Shown: positions 32,530 through 43,850 of the stretch, piece after piece
How positions within the stretch are numbered: the stretch's first letter is position 1
Layout: each line of letters starts with the position of its first letter
Assembly: GCA_027943335.1 (NCBI GenBank)
Contig: BSBK01008420.1
Coordinates: 124,001-188,000 of the forward strand
Direction: 5' to 3'
From: Chamaecyparis obtusa
Taxonomy: Eukaryota; Streptophyta; Pinopsida; Cupressales; Cupressaceae
Length of the DNA: 64,000 nucleotides
Program-made: the position numbers and the translations under genes
Notes under the pieces: generated by a model
The model's input: the letters and a program-made list of their open reading frames with translations, nothing else
The model's database searches: none
Told to the model about the DNA's origin: nothing

Positions 32530-35200
32530 CCACTTTTTGGCATATCATGATCCTGCACATACCCAACTACTTCACTTGAATACTAAAAGCAGTAACTGAG
32601 CTTGAAATAGGATCAACCTCACCAGTTAATCTTTCTATATGCTTTAGTACTTTAACTCTTTTCTCCTCTAAATCTTTTAAAAACTTTTAGTGATTAAATA
32701 ATTTAGTGAAAACTTGTCCTACCTTAACTAATGAAGTCTTAACTTCTTTCACCAATTCTATCAATTTTCTCTTATCCTCAGTGATCTTATCCATTATTTT
32801 GCTTGTCATCTTCTTCTCTAATTTCTCTTATGTCATCTTTACTATTGCAGTCTAAAAATCTGGGCCTTGATCTAAAATCGCCTTAATCAAGGTGTCCATT
32901 TGATCTATAACAGAATCATTTTCATCATATACAACTTCAAGTACCAACTCAGCTAGGATATCTCTTGCTTGACTCAATACTCTATCACTCTTCTTCTTTA
33001 TTCTCATCTTATCTCTTTCATATTTCTTCATCGACTATTATGAGTACTTCATCAATTCCTTAGGTTTCAACTTTTTTATGTCTACTAGTGTGGTGACTAT
33101 TTCTTCATCTTCTTCTTTCTCTTCTTCTATTACTTGCACCATTTTCTTCTTCTTTGTTACACTAGATGATCCAAGGCTCAATTTATTTTTCACATCATAT
33201 GCTTCTTGAACCTCTTTCTGACTTCATACTTTTTCTTCAAACTTCTAAGAAATAAATTCTTATGAACTCTTCAGAGGGGATGATGAGGGAGATTTCTCTT
33301 TACCTATTATGTCTTTTATTATTTTGTCATCTTCACTAATTTGACCTTGTTCTAGTTCTGCTCCACTAGTTTGTGCTAACTCAACATCTTGATCTTCAAT
33401 GTCTTGCACTTGAATAGAGATATTGACAATAACATCACCAATAATATCTTCATGTGTAGATGTGCCATCAATGTCCTCAATAACTTGTTCTTTTCCCTTT
33501 TTTTTTCTCACCAACAACTTTTTCTTTCTTTTGTTCTTATTCTACTTCCTTCCTCATTGAAGAACCCATATATTCTTCCAACTCCTGTCATTCTACATGT
33601 CTCCATTATGTGTTTGGAAATATAATCAACACTTGGAGATTTCTTCCGATCAGTCTCTTTCAATTCTTTTGCAATCTTGTCCGATTCAGTTTGGACATCT
33701 TCATCTCTTGCAGTTTCCTTCTACTCACTTTTCTCATCAAGGGAATTTCTCTTACTCTTGTATGTCTTCTTTACTGGTTCCATCTTAATTTCAACTTTCT
33801 TTACTGTAGGATTACTCTACTTTCTCTTCACTTTTGCATAAGTAGATAGAATTTTGATTGATGACTCTTCAAATGCAACATCAATAGTACCGAATGTACC
33901 TACTTCATCACTACCAAATTTATGTTCTAAATTAGATATATTCCTTCTAGTTTTCCTTTCAATGACCGATTTCTTCATTTGTATACTTAATTTAGAAAAT
34001 GCTTCTTCATAAGTACTAAATCTCTATGCATTCTTATCCAAGGGGTTTAGTGGTAACTCATCTACATGAAGCCTCACTAACTCCCCTTCTAATTCATAAC
34101 CCATAGGTGGAACCCAATAAGTTATAGGTTCAACCACCATCATAATACAAGAATGTATATCTACTAGGAAACATATATCATTCCTATATTTGTCTACTAT
34201 GCTAGCTAGAATTATTTCATGCTTATGCATATTAGCTTGGAAATCTTTGAAATAATCCCACATAATATTTTTAAGATTTTCACCCAATTCCTTGATAAAT
34301 TAACTTATCTTCACAACTAAAGGTTTTTCCGATGAGCATACAATATTTCATGTACTGGGGAATAAATTTTGAATGTACAAGAGCATACATACTAGTAGGG
34401 AACCATACTTGAATAATTTCTTTTTTTTTTCTTTATCATTTCAATGTTCACCAAAAATCTAACTTCTGACCATCTCGCCTAAATCATACATTGAAGTATC
34501 TCTCACTATCTGATAACCAGCATGGATAGCACCATAGGGAACATTGTCAAATTTTCTTGCTTGATATACCTAACAACCTATTACCATAGATACAAACCAA
34601 AATTATTTGTCTTCAATGTCATCTATAGTCATAGTTCTTCCATCTTCTCTACGTTTGGTTAGCTCGGTAACCAAATATGTCACAACTATTCTCAATGTGA
34701 AATCTAATCCTTGTTGTCAAAAAATAGTAACTTTATGAATCATTGTTTTCAAAATCTTGTGAGGCTTTTCCAACCAAAAACATTGATCATGCACTCTTTT
34801 TAACACATAGAAAATCCAATCGAGATGAAATTTAGTGGGAATTTTCACTACATATGTTAAAAATTTCAACTATAGATGTTTGTTCTCATAACTCAATACA
34901 CCATCGGTACACATATTCTCATATTCTTGCTTGATAGCTTATGCTCATAATTTTTCAGTCTTGCAATGAACATAGGACCAAACATCCTTGATTGACAACA
35001 CTTGTAGAGAAATCATAGATAGGGAACCATAATATCAATCTCCATCACCTTTATTGGATGAAGCTTGAACACGGGTTGTGGCTTATCAAAAAATTTCATA
35101 AATACAAGGGTATCAAATATCTTTTCCATTTCAATCGACATCAATAACACAAATTCAATTGTGAACCAGATATATAATGCATGAAATACTGGTTAGGGCT
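32530..35200 (-). pseudogene. Long unknown coding-like region (K/E-rich second half) in place of pol
   Basis: The - strand reads like decayed protein over about 860 codons with frameshifts and stops. N-terminal side: FFDKPQPVFKLHPIKVMEID, LTYVVKIPTKFHLDWIFYVL, KRVHDQCFWLEKPHKILKTM, TYLVTELTKRREDGRTMTID, ARKFDNVPYGAIHAGYQIVR. Then at 34024-34287 ENLKNIMWDYFKDFQANMHK and PITYWVPPMGYELEGELVRL. The second half (33.9-32.6 kb) is rich in Lys, Glu, Asp and Ser, with predicted coiled-coil character. I do not recognise the family and see no polymerase motif. It sits downstream of a copia-type Gag on the same strand. Confidence 0.5.
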
Positions 35201-36024
35201 CTTGAAAACTCGATAGCAAATTAGGCTCAAATGATCAAGTGAATGTAAGAGGTAAAAATTGTAATCATTTCTCTCTATTTATCATTGAGATATAAATGTT
35301 ACACACTTCCAACGGTAAAACCATACTTTTCCAATAATAGGAATAGTGTCATATCACTGATAGGTACTCAAATAGTTATAGCCAATATCAAATGGTACAA
35401 GATATATACCATGAAAATTCAATGCGATCACCACACAATCACCAAAAACTCCAAAAATATTTATCAAAGACAAAATCATATCATCTTACACTATAATATG
35501 CATATAGATCTTACCTCTCTCATATCTAGGGGATCAGTAGAAGATTTTTCTCGAAGTCCTCCCCCTAACAAATAATATTCTTAGTTTAAAGAAGAATCCT
35601 CTGCACTAGAGAATGGTGACTTCTCTTCAAATGATTTTATCTCTACATTTTATCTTCCTGCTTCTCTCATGCTTTTGTCCATATATTCTTCATTTCTTGA
35701 CCAACCTCATCAACATCAATAATTTTCTTTCCTTTTCTGTCTTCTGATCAATTCCCAAACTGACAATCTTTGGCAAGGTGACCAATCCTATGGAGAAAAA
35801 GCAGGCCATATCGGTTGACCTACAAAGTCCAACATTACCTCTCTGAGTTCTCATTCTACAATTCATCATTAGATGACCATAATTACCACATACAAAATAT
35901 GTTGCATCAAATTGTATTTCTCTTCCATCAGGGCTTACCAGTTTGTTTGGAGACCTAAGAACATAAACTTTACACCTACAATTCGAGGACCATCTTTATT
36001 TCCATGTTTGTTACATGAAAAACA

Positions 36025-36408
36025 TTATCCATCAAATCTACCACCATTGGATCTATTTCTATATCTACTACTAGATATGGATCTACACTCATAAGTAGTA
36101 TGACTATAATTATGACAATTATAGAAATAACTATCAAATGAGTAGGGTTGGTTCATAGGTTTTCTCCTACACACATTTGCAACATAACTAGGATTTCCAT
36201 AGTTATAACAAGTAGTTTTGTTAGGTTTCTTACCTAAATTTCTTGGATCTACTTTTTGATCTTGTAGCTTGTCAAGTTTAGATTTTGATGACTCACTAGT
36301 TTCAAATGTTCCTTGACCAATGTAACCAAGACTAGTTGTATCTTTGTGCCTTCTTTGTCTCTCCAATAATTCATCAATATTTTTCATTATTTCTTTGTAC
36401 TGTTTCAT
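36025..36408 (-). pseudogene. copia-type Gag, zinc-knuckle region
   Basis: The frame NIDELLERQRRHKDTTSLGY, KVDPRNLGKKPNKTTCYNYG is followed by CYNYGNPSYVANVC and CHNYSHTTYEC, two decayed CCHC knuckles (C-X2-C and C-X4-H spacings partly lost). Downstream, past a stop, CFSCNKHGNKDG looks like a third. This is the nucleocapsid part of a SIRE-like Gag. A frameshift near 36410 separates it from the coiled-coil part. Confidence 0.75.
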
Positions 36409-36409
36409 T

Positions 36410-36970
36410 TTTCATTTTATTCTTTCACATATTTCAATTCATTCTTCATTTTCTCATTGTCTTCTCTGATAATTTCATTCTCACTTATAACTTGTTGATT
36501 TTCTTCAGTTGTATCCTAGATTTGGTTTCTATACAAAGTATATTCTTGTCTCAGTTTATAAATTTCTTCATCTCTTTCTCTTAGGGTATCCTCAACAAAT
36601 TTCTTAGGATCTTCTTGAATATTCCTTTAACTTTTAGTTCTCTTTCCTTCAAGATCTTCACACATCATGACATATTGACTCTCAGGTTCTCTTTTCAAAC
36701 TTTTCATTTCTTCTTTAAGTCTTTTTTTCTTTTCCATCAAATCTAAAATTGATTCTTCAGACATACTACCTTCAGATAGTTTGTCAATGTTATCTTGACT
36801 CACATTTAGTTGTTTAGGAAGTTTTCTTCTTATAGAAAGTGACTTCTTTATTTTCTCCTTCACCTCATTGATGATCTTGTGTGCACTCTCAAGTTTCATT
36901 TCATGCCAATAATTCTCCATAGTTTTAGATATTTCCCTCAAGTTATTATACTTACCAACAAGAGAAATAG
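36410..36970 (-). pseudogene. copia-type Gag, coiled-coil region
   Basis: Rich in Lys, Glu and Leu (MENYWHEMKLESAHKIINEV, KEKIKKSLSIRRKLPKQLNV, LMEKKKRLKEEMKSLKREPE, NEIIREDNEKMKNELKYVKE). Such a helical stretch precedes the zinc knuckles in SIRE-like Gag proteins. The classical Gag N-terminal domain seems to be missing, since the PBS is directly upstream. Confidence 0.6.
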
Positions 36971-36983
36971 TGTTATGACACCA
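36971..36983 (-). other. Primer-binding site, initiator-Met-like
   Basis: On the - strand TTGGTGTCATAAC follows the LTR end, a decayed form of TGGTATCAGAGC. Confidence 0.55.
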
Positions 36984-36985
36984 AT

Positions 36986-37700
36986 TGTTATAATCCTTAG
37001 ACACTAAGAGGGGGGATGAATTAGTGAAACTAAATTATAAACTAATTCAACCACTAATCTGAATAACTTCTATAATAACTTGTAAGACACAAAGAACATA
37101 ATTGAAGTAAACAAATTAAAGTAAGCAATATCAAACATCCACAAAATCATCACACATGACATAATTATTTTTGTGTGGAAACCTTTGGTTAGAGGGAAAA
37201 ATCACGGTTGGAATGACACCGACAAGCTCACTATTGTAGTAAAATGATTTTTCCCTATTAGGAGCTTACAATTACCCTCTCTGAGGTTTCACCCTGCTAT
37301 GAGTGATTAGTATCTTGTTAGAAGTACAATCAAATATACTAAGATATGCCTTGTAAGAGAATTTTTAAAGACTCTGTTAAGAGCTCACCTAGTTTAGAGA
37401 TTTACAATAGCAACCTATTAAAGTTCACCTAGTTAAAGGGATTTCACATTGTAACTACTAGGGAACAATACTTTGAGTGATATATATGTAGAACTGACTT
37501 CTTGATAGATGTAATTTGATTTTTTCTCTCTATAAAAACTCATAGCTCTTACTCTATCAAATCTAGGATTTAAACCCTAATTGATTCCATAATCAACCAC
37601 AATGCCACATCAATCTTTACAACATTAATCTACTATCAACAATTTTCTAACTACTTTTTCAATGTGAGCAGTACCTCTTATATATACTTCGAGCATTGAC
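36986..37700 (-). repeat. 5' LTR (3' part) of the copia-type element on the - strand
   Basis: On the - strand it ends GGATTATAACA just before the PBS. The preceding C-run (ATCCCCCCC, about 37010) and the phrases on either side of it resemble the end of the copia LTR at 3900-4164. A TATA box (TATATATAAG) lies at 37677-37686 on the - strand. The outer (U3) border is not clear and may lie beyond 38 kb. I could not find a matching 3' LTR. Confidence 0.55.
37677..37686 (-). promoter_or_regulatory. TATA box of the - strand copia-type LTR
   Basis: TATATATAAG followed by AGG on the - strand, about 690 bases before the LTR end, the same layout as in the copia LTR at 2974-4164. Confidence 0.4.
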
Positions 37701-39059
37701 TTCATGAAATTTAAATACTTTCCCATCAAACTGAGAATTTTGATGCAAAACACATTTTCCTATGACCTTGTCGATTTCCAATAAGACTTGCATTATATTT
37801 CTCCAAAAGAGTCTAACACATTTTGACTTCCCTAATGCACCTCCTTAAATATTCCTTATGCAACAGTATCGATCCCAAAATAATATCTCATCGATTCTAT
37901 AACCATTATTACACATAATCTTAATATTAAGTATTATAAAAACTGTTATACCACTTACTGATCTAGAATCTTCCAATTGATACTCAAGAACACGTGTTCT
38001 TTCCTGTCTAAATGAGTGTGTCAACCAAATCTCTATCACCGATTAGCCAAATAAGTTATGGTTGGAACGACACTATACTCTGACCATGTTGATATTGTAG
38101 TTGTGACTGCAACTTATAATTCTCCATCTGTCATGACCACTACCAAAGTATTAACCTCTCTGTCTACCGATCTTCTAGACTTAACCAATCTACATCATTA
38201 CCGATCATTTAATATTCACATTGATTGCCTCCCACACTTCATCAATTATGATACATGACTGCTCTACCTTAGTTTCTATCAATGACAACCAAACCAATTG
38301 CTTGTTATGACTACAAGCAATATACATCACCATGTTAGCTTTCAATCCCATCATAATGCTAAAAACATCTAGAAATGACTCTCATTCAGGAATGTTCAGT
38401 GCTTGGGATAAATTTAGGGAGAATTTTTAACAAGCACTCGAAGCTCAAATTTCACAGCTCTTAAAATCATAATAATTGACACAAGAAAAAGTCGATTCAG
38501 AAAAATAAACCATAGCAGGAAAATCACACATGCTTCAAGAAGACCACTCTCTAAAAAATTCTCAGCAATCACAAAAATTTATAATCTTCTTTCATTCTCC
38601 TCTCAATGCCATAAATACCCATATCGTGTAATATTTTATCTTTTATCTCTTCCAAGATATTGTCTATAGCTCAAGACATTAGAAAGGCTAGGGTTTAGAA
38701 GTCATTGTACAAAAGATGATGTATCAAGGTCTTTACAATTATGGTTACCATATAATAGATACACGGCATAATTTCACCAAAAAGACTTAGAAGGCACTTA
38801 TAAATGACTACAGAGGCTATGACCTAAACAATCTCTAGATGCAATTCAAAAGTGACAGTAAAATAATGAAGTAAACCCTTACCCTAACCTATTTAAGTTT
38901 CCACCTAAAAAAATTATCGTCACCATGAAACTATAGACTTCACTACACTTCCTACTCAAATCGAAAAGAATCTAATAAAACTATACCAAAAATTCATTTA
39001 ATTTACATAACCAAAATACACCCCACCATTTAAAAAAAAGCATACCAAAAATTTTATAC
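37701..39059. other. Unassigned AT-rich sequence
   Basis: Probably the U3 part of the neighbouring LTR followed by decayed repeat sequence. I see no supported gene, RNA or element border. Confidence 0.3.
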
Positions 39060-40090
39060 CTATTTTGTCACTCACCAATCATTAATCTAAGGCAGAGGCT
39101 AGCCCTTCAAAATGAACATGATTCCCAAACTCAAAATTTTGATTATGTTGGACACACCGCACAAGATAGTCAGATCACAAATGTTAGAGATTTCTTAGCC
39201 AAAAAATTTATTGATTACCAAGATTTAATATATTCATGCCTTCATGATGTAAATGATCATTACAAAAACCTATTCTATACATTGAAAGCATTTTTAATAA
39301 TATAGCTTCAAAACTCAAAAATATGCTCAAGTCAGGTAGACCACAACTAGTTGTGAGATTGCACAATTTAACAATATCTTAACCAAAGAGCTCAATACTA
39401 ATAAAATTTGAACATGTTGTTGACATCTTGACATAAATACCATACAATCATTACACTGTAGAAGTAACCCTTATTGTCTTACAAAATGATAGCACAAATT
39501 TATTTAATTTATCTAGCTAGAGTACACCACTCTATTTTTAAAAAAATGTTGACAATATCATTGGACCTAATTTTCCACCTCACTAATTAGTAATCCAAGG
39601 TAGTTAAATGCACAATCCAAACACATAAATACCCTAAGGTCACTAACATCACAAGTGCTTGTCAAATTGAAAATTTTAGAAATTTTTTAACCAAATAACT
39701 CAATGGTTGTGAAAGTTGAAAATATTATTGACTTATTGACAAAAAGGATAATTCCCACCAACCTATTCCATACATCAAACCCATTTCTAAGAATGAAGTT
39801 TCCAAACTCAGCAATCCACTTAAGTCGAGCACACGACAATTAGTTATAAGATCACACAATTTAAAACAACTTTTTAACCAAACAACTGAAGACCTATTTC
39901 ACCACTTTTCCAATTTTTAATCCAACACGCATTCCTAAGTTCCCAACATAAAGGATAATTGGCATTGGCCTATACCTTACATTGAACCCTTTTTTTAAGA
40001 ATGCACCTTCCAAATTTCAAAATCCCTTAATTTGGGCACGCGATAATTGGTTTTGAGATCACATAATTTAACAACTTAAGTAACTAAACA
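39060..40090. repeat. Three degenerate tandem copies of a 300-400-base repeat
   Basis: The same order of phrases recurs: AATC-x-AAGG/ACAC, then CCTATTC(T/C)ATACAT, then AAACTCA(A/G)(A/C)AAT, then a G(A/T)GATCACA-CAATTTAACAA-like end followed by AACCAAA. Copies run approximately 39060-39405, 39590-39890 and 39895-40090. Conservation is moderate. Confidence 0.5.
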
Positions 40091-40109
40091 AATCAACACC
40101 TACAATACT

Positions 40110-40267
40110 TCAATGACCAACACTCCAGGACACACTATATATTTTAAAATACACTTAAAATCAACATCACAATCACTACTCAACCATGGCAATTCAATGA
40201 CCAACATTGCAAGATACACTGTATTTTTTAAAACACACTTAAAATTGGCATCACAATCACAACTCAA
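40110..40267. repeat. Two-copy tandem repeat, 84-base period
   Basis: CAATGACCAACACTCCAGGA at 40111 and CAATGACCAACATTGCAAGA at 40195 begin two blocks of about 73 bases that match over most of their length and end ACTACTCAA / ACAACTCAA. Confidence 0.75.
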
Positions 40268-40779
40268 TACATACCTTATCCAACACAACTCTTTATACCA
40301 ACCTCAACATCACAAGAACAAATATGGATCCCGCCCCCAACAACTTATCCATGCATAACATTACACATCATTACATACCTCTCGAATTAGAGAGTTATAT
40401 CAGCATGACATATTCGCCTCAAGTCCACAAATAGTTTCCACACCCACCTGCTGAAATCCCCATCACAAGAATAAATAAATTTTCTGCCACAAACAACTTC
40501 TCCATATAGAACATCAAACAACATTATTGTCCCAATGAAACAACCAAAATTCTACAAGTTTCTAGCGATGTGAGACAACATTCAGGCAACAAGCAACATT
40601 CCAAGAAGAAAAACACACAATCACCTTACTCTCCTTACTTTGGCAACTTCTCACATAAAGTTTGCCTGTATTGGAACAACTTTTCAACCACACAAGACAA
40701 TTTTCCAAGATGTAAAGTTCAAACTAAGAGCCTATTGACTAAGTAAAATAATATTTTTCCAAAAAGTTTGCTTCAAATT

Positions 40780-41407
40780 TTTTTTTTCTATATATATTTT
40801 ATATAATGTATAAAATATATTTTCTCTTGCATATTTATTAAACATTATAATAAAACAGTATACAATTATCGACCAAATCACATGATATAAACTACTATAA
40901 ATAAATAAAGAAATATAGAAATTTGTACCCCATACTAACTATAGGAATATAACCAACTAACAATGAGACAAATTAAGTGATTTCTCTTTAGAATATAAGA
41001 GTGAAAAATCTTCGTTCAACAATATTTACTTAAAATGCATTCCTGACCTCATGTGTATTTAGTTCTGCATATATGAAATTTGTCTATGCAAAATTAGTCC
41101 AATGTCGAGCCCGTGTGGGAACCGAGCAGTAGAGTAGGTTAGAAAAATGTCCGTTGACAAACATTGGGAAGAATTTCACTTCTTTACAATGTCAACATTA
41201 CACGTCATTAAATAACTCCTCTCTTACGACAAACGTATGCTCCATGTTTGTTGACCTATTTAAGACGTGTAAAAGTTGATAAGCACGAGATATTTAAACA
41301 AAATATTTGTTATAATATATATACTTTGATTTTCATTTGTATTTTTAAAATCATGCTCCTATCGAATGATTTCTTATCTATTCCTTATGAAATTAACCAG
41401 AATTGTG
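40780..41407 (-). repeat. Decayed duplicate of the 3' flank of the thaumatin-like gene
   Basis: Corresponds in order to about 43140-43860: AT-rich start with TATAAAATATA, GATATAA...TATAAATAAA, then GTGTGGGAACCGAGCAGTAG (41112) against CTGTGGGGACCCAGCAGTAG (43505), then CTCTTACGACAA. It shows that the gene copy and its flank were duplicated together. Confidence 0.65.
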
Positions 41408-41695
41408 AAATTATGAGGGTCTAATTAGTGCTACACAAACACCGTAACTTATCTTGGAAAGGAAAGCGGGTAGATTTCAAGTGTATTGATTGCACTCTCC
41501 TTTCGAGCCAATCACGTCATTTTTAAAGAAACCATTTCCAATTTTTTTTGGGGGGATAATGGAATCAATGTATGCACCGCATGCCTTATAGAGCAAGAGC
41601 TATTCATAGCCAGGATCTGCGTAAATGGCGTTGAAAACTTTTGCTACGACAAAAGCTTACTTATACCATAGATTTTCTAGGCAGTTTTCCCAAAC
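41408..41695 (-). pseudogene. Thaumatin-like protein pseudogene (decayed duplicate)
   Basis: Aligns with the 3' part of exon 2 of the thaumatin-like gene (about 43861-44240), same strand, about 2.45 kb away. Shared phrases: GTCTAATTAGTGCTA, ATCTTGGAAAGGAAA, ATTGCACTCTCCTTTCGAGC, AATGGAATCAATG and AATGGCGTTGAAAACTTTTG. Deletions (about 50 bases near 41475) and frame breaks destroy the reading frame, and a Cys codon region (SICPKN in the gene) is changed. The part coding for the N-terminal half is missing: homology ends near 41695. This is not a functional gene. Confidence 0.8.
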
Positions 41696-42950
41696 AAAAA
41701 AATCGCTATATATGACCACATTGAAGACTTAATTCCTAGAGGTGGTAAGATTATGTGGTTTACCAAAATGTATTGTTTTAGGCGGAGATACTCGGTACTT
41801 CTAGAGGATCTTATGGAAGACAATGAAGATAGATTTGATTTTTAATTTTACATACTATCTAGGGAGGGTGATGGACAAACAAAGGTAGTGAATTTAAGTT
41901 TGGGCATGCTTCCTAGGATATAAGCCTAACAGATTGGGTTTTATTTTACAATAAGAAGAATTTTATTGAAACAGTTCTATTAGTGGGAGTATTAGTAAAT
42001 CAAAGTTTCAGATTGTATATGAAAATTGTTTAAGAAATTCTATTTAGTTGAAAGATAGAGAATGAAGAAAAAAACAATGTTGATGGTGAGGATTTGACCG
42101 ATTAAAAACGAAGAGGAAAGAAAGTACATTAATAAGATGTATTTAAAGAATTCAACATTGGCGATGATTTTATTGATATTTGAGGGAAGAACGGTTTCAT
42201 GGGAGAACCTATACTAAGTTTAAAATGAAGAGATTCAGACTATGTAGGATTATAAAGAAGAATGATTGAGGAAATGCATATAATTTTTATTTGATGGATT
42301 ATCCTGAAAGAGGCATTGTAGAGAGATCAACGAGAACATAGTGGATTATTTCAGTATCTATTGTTGAGAAGGAAGAGGTAGACAAGGTCTTGGATAGCCA
42401 TGTTAGAAGATGTAGAAGAAACAAATAGTATGAAGAATATTCGTCAAGCAAAAATGATGGTGCATCTAGGAGACTCATCATTGTTGTCTATGAAATTGGT
42501 TGACCATAAGGGTTTTCCTCTAGGATCAAAGATGTAACAAGGAGACTTCTCAAATTACCTTGGGTGTCTAATGAAAGACCATCTAGCGGTTTTAGTAAAA
42601 TATTTTATCATTAGAAAAAAAAAAGTATTATCTTTTTCAACTATAGGATACTTAGACGTGTAGGATAGAAAAGAGTCTAAGATGAAAAAAATAGTTACTA
42701 TTTTAGCAAGTAGGTGCCTTATATAGACATTAATCATTGACATAAAATATTATCTTGAGGAGAAGAATTGAAATATAAAATGGCGCGTAAAATAGTGATC
42801 TCAATATATTATATTGTTTGGGAGATATTTAAGTGTTTCTCCAAGAAAATCCTTTTATAAAATTTAAAACTAAAATTTGAAGAAATTAGAGGCCTTAAAA
42901 AACCTCAAATAATGGACCAAATAATCATAAAATAATATTTTAATTTCAGA
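41696..42950. other. Unassigned sequence between the duplicated thaumatin-like blocks
   Basis: Some stretches look protein-like on the + strand (EDLMEDNEDRFDF near 41800; IRQAKMMVHLGDSSLLSMKL near 42430-42490) but no family is recognisable and stops are frequent. Probably a decayed insertion. Confidence 0.3.
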
Positions 42951-42959
42951 TCTATAGTA

Positions 42960-43119
42960 AAACTAAGCACATGAACTATATGACCAAGCACATGAACTAT
43001 TATTGACCATATTAAAATAAGTAAAACTAAGCACATGAATTATATTGCTTAGTAAATTTATTTATAGTAAAATATATGACTAAGCACATGAACTATTATT
43101 GACCATATTAAAATAAGCT
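42960..43119. repeat. Direct repeat with AAGCACATGAACTATTATTG
   Basis: The phrase AAGCACATGAACTATTATTG with ACCATATTAAAATAAG occurs at about 42983-43018 and 43082-43117. Further shortened copies (CTAAGCACATGAA) lie between and before. Confidence 0.7.
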
Positions 43120-43771
43120 TAGGAGTGTCAACTTTAGTCTATTTTTAATAGACTATTTTTGTACATATATTATAATAAAATAGATTAAAAAATATATATT
43201 TTGTACAATGTACAAAATGTGTTCCTTTAATTTCATTAAGCAATTTAATAAACAAAATTTAATTTTTACCTAACCGTACCCACATGATATAATGGCAAGT
43301 ATAAATAAAAGGATAAATGTAGAAGGATGTACCATGAAATTCATCACCAATTAACTTCTTCTTGTGGAGGAGATAAGAATGAAAAGTATTCATTAAATTA
43401 TATTCACCCAAAACACATGCATCACCTTATATACATTTATTTCTTAATATCTGGCGTTGCTAGATACATATTTAAGGACCCAAATTTAACACTAAGTCCA
43501 GCCGCTGTGGGGACCCAGCAGTAGATTAGGTTTGAAAAATGTTTATTAGATAACCATTGGTATGGGTTCCGTTCTTTGTACAATCTCGACATTACTCTCA
43601 TCATTCATTAGCTCTCTTACGACAAGTTGACGTACGCTATACAAACGTTGACACATTAAAGTCGTGAAGAAGTTTCTTGTTAGACCCACAAACCAAACAC
43701 AATACTTGGAAAAATAGATAGTTAAAAACTCTGGTTTTCATTTCTATGATCAAAATCATGATTTCCGTTCC

Positions 43772-43777
43772 TTTATT
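43772..43777 (-). terminator. Poly(A) signal of the thaumatin-like gene
   Basis: AATAAA on the - strand, 74 bases downstream of the stop codon. Confidence 0.5.
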
Positions 43778-43850
43778 CAATCGTAAAAACATAACAGAAC
43801 CCAAAATCGGGCAAATACAGAAAAAAACTAGAAGCACGAAATCTGGGTCA

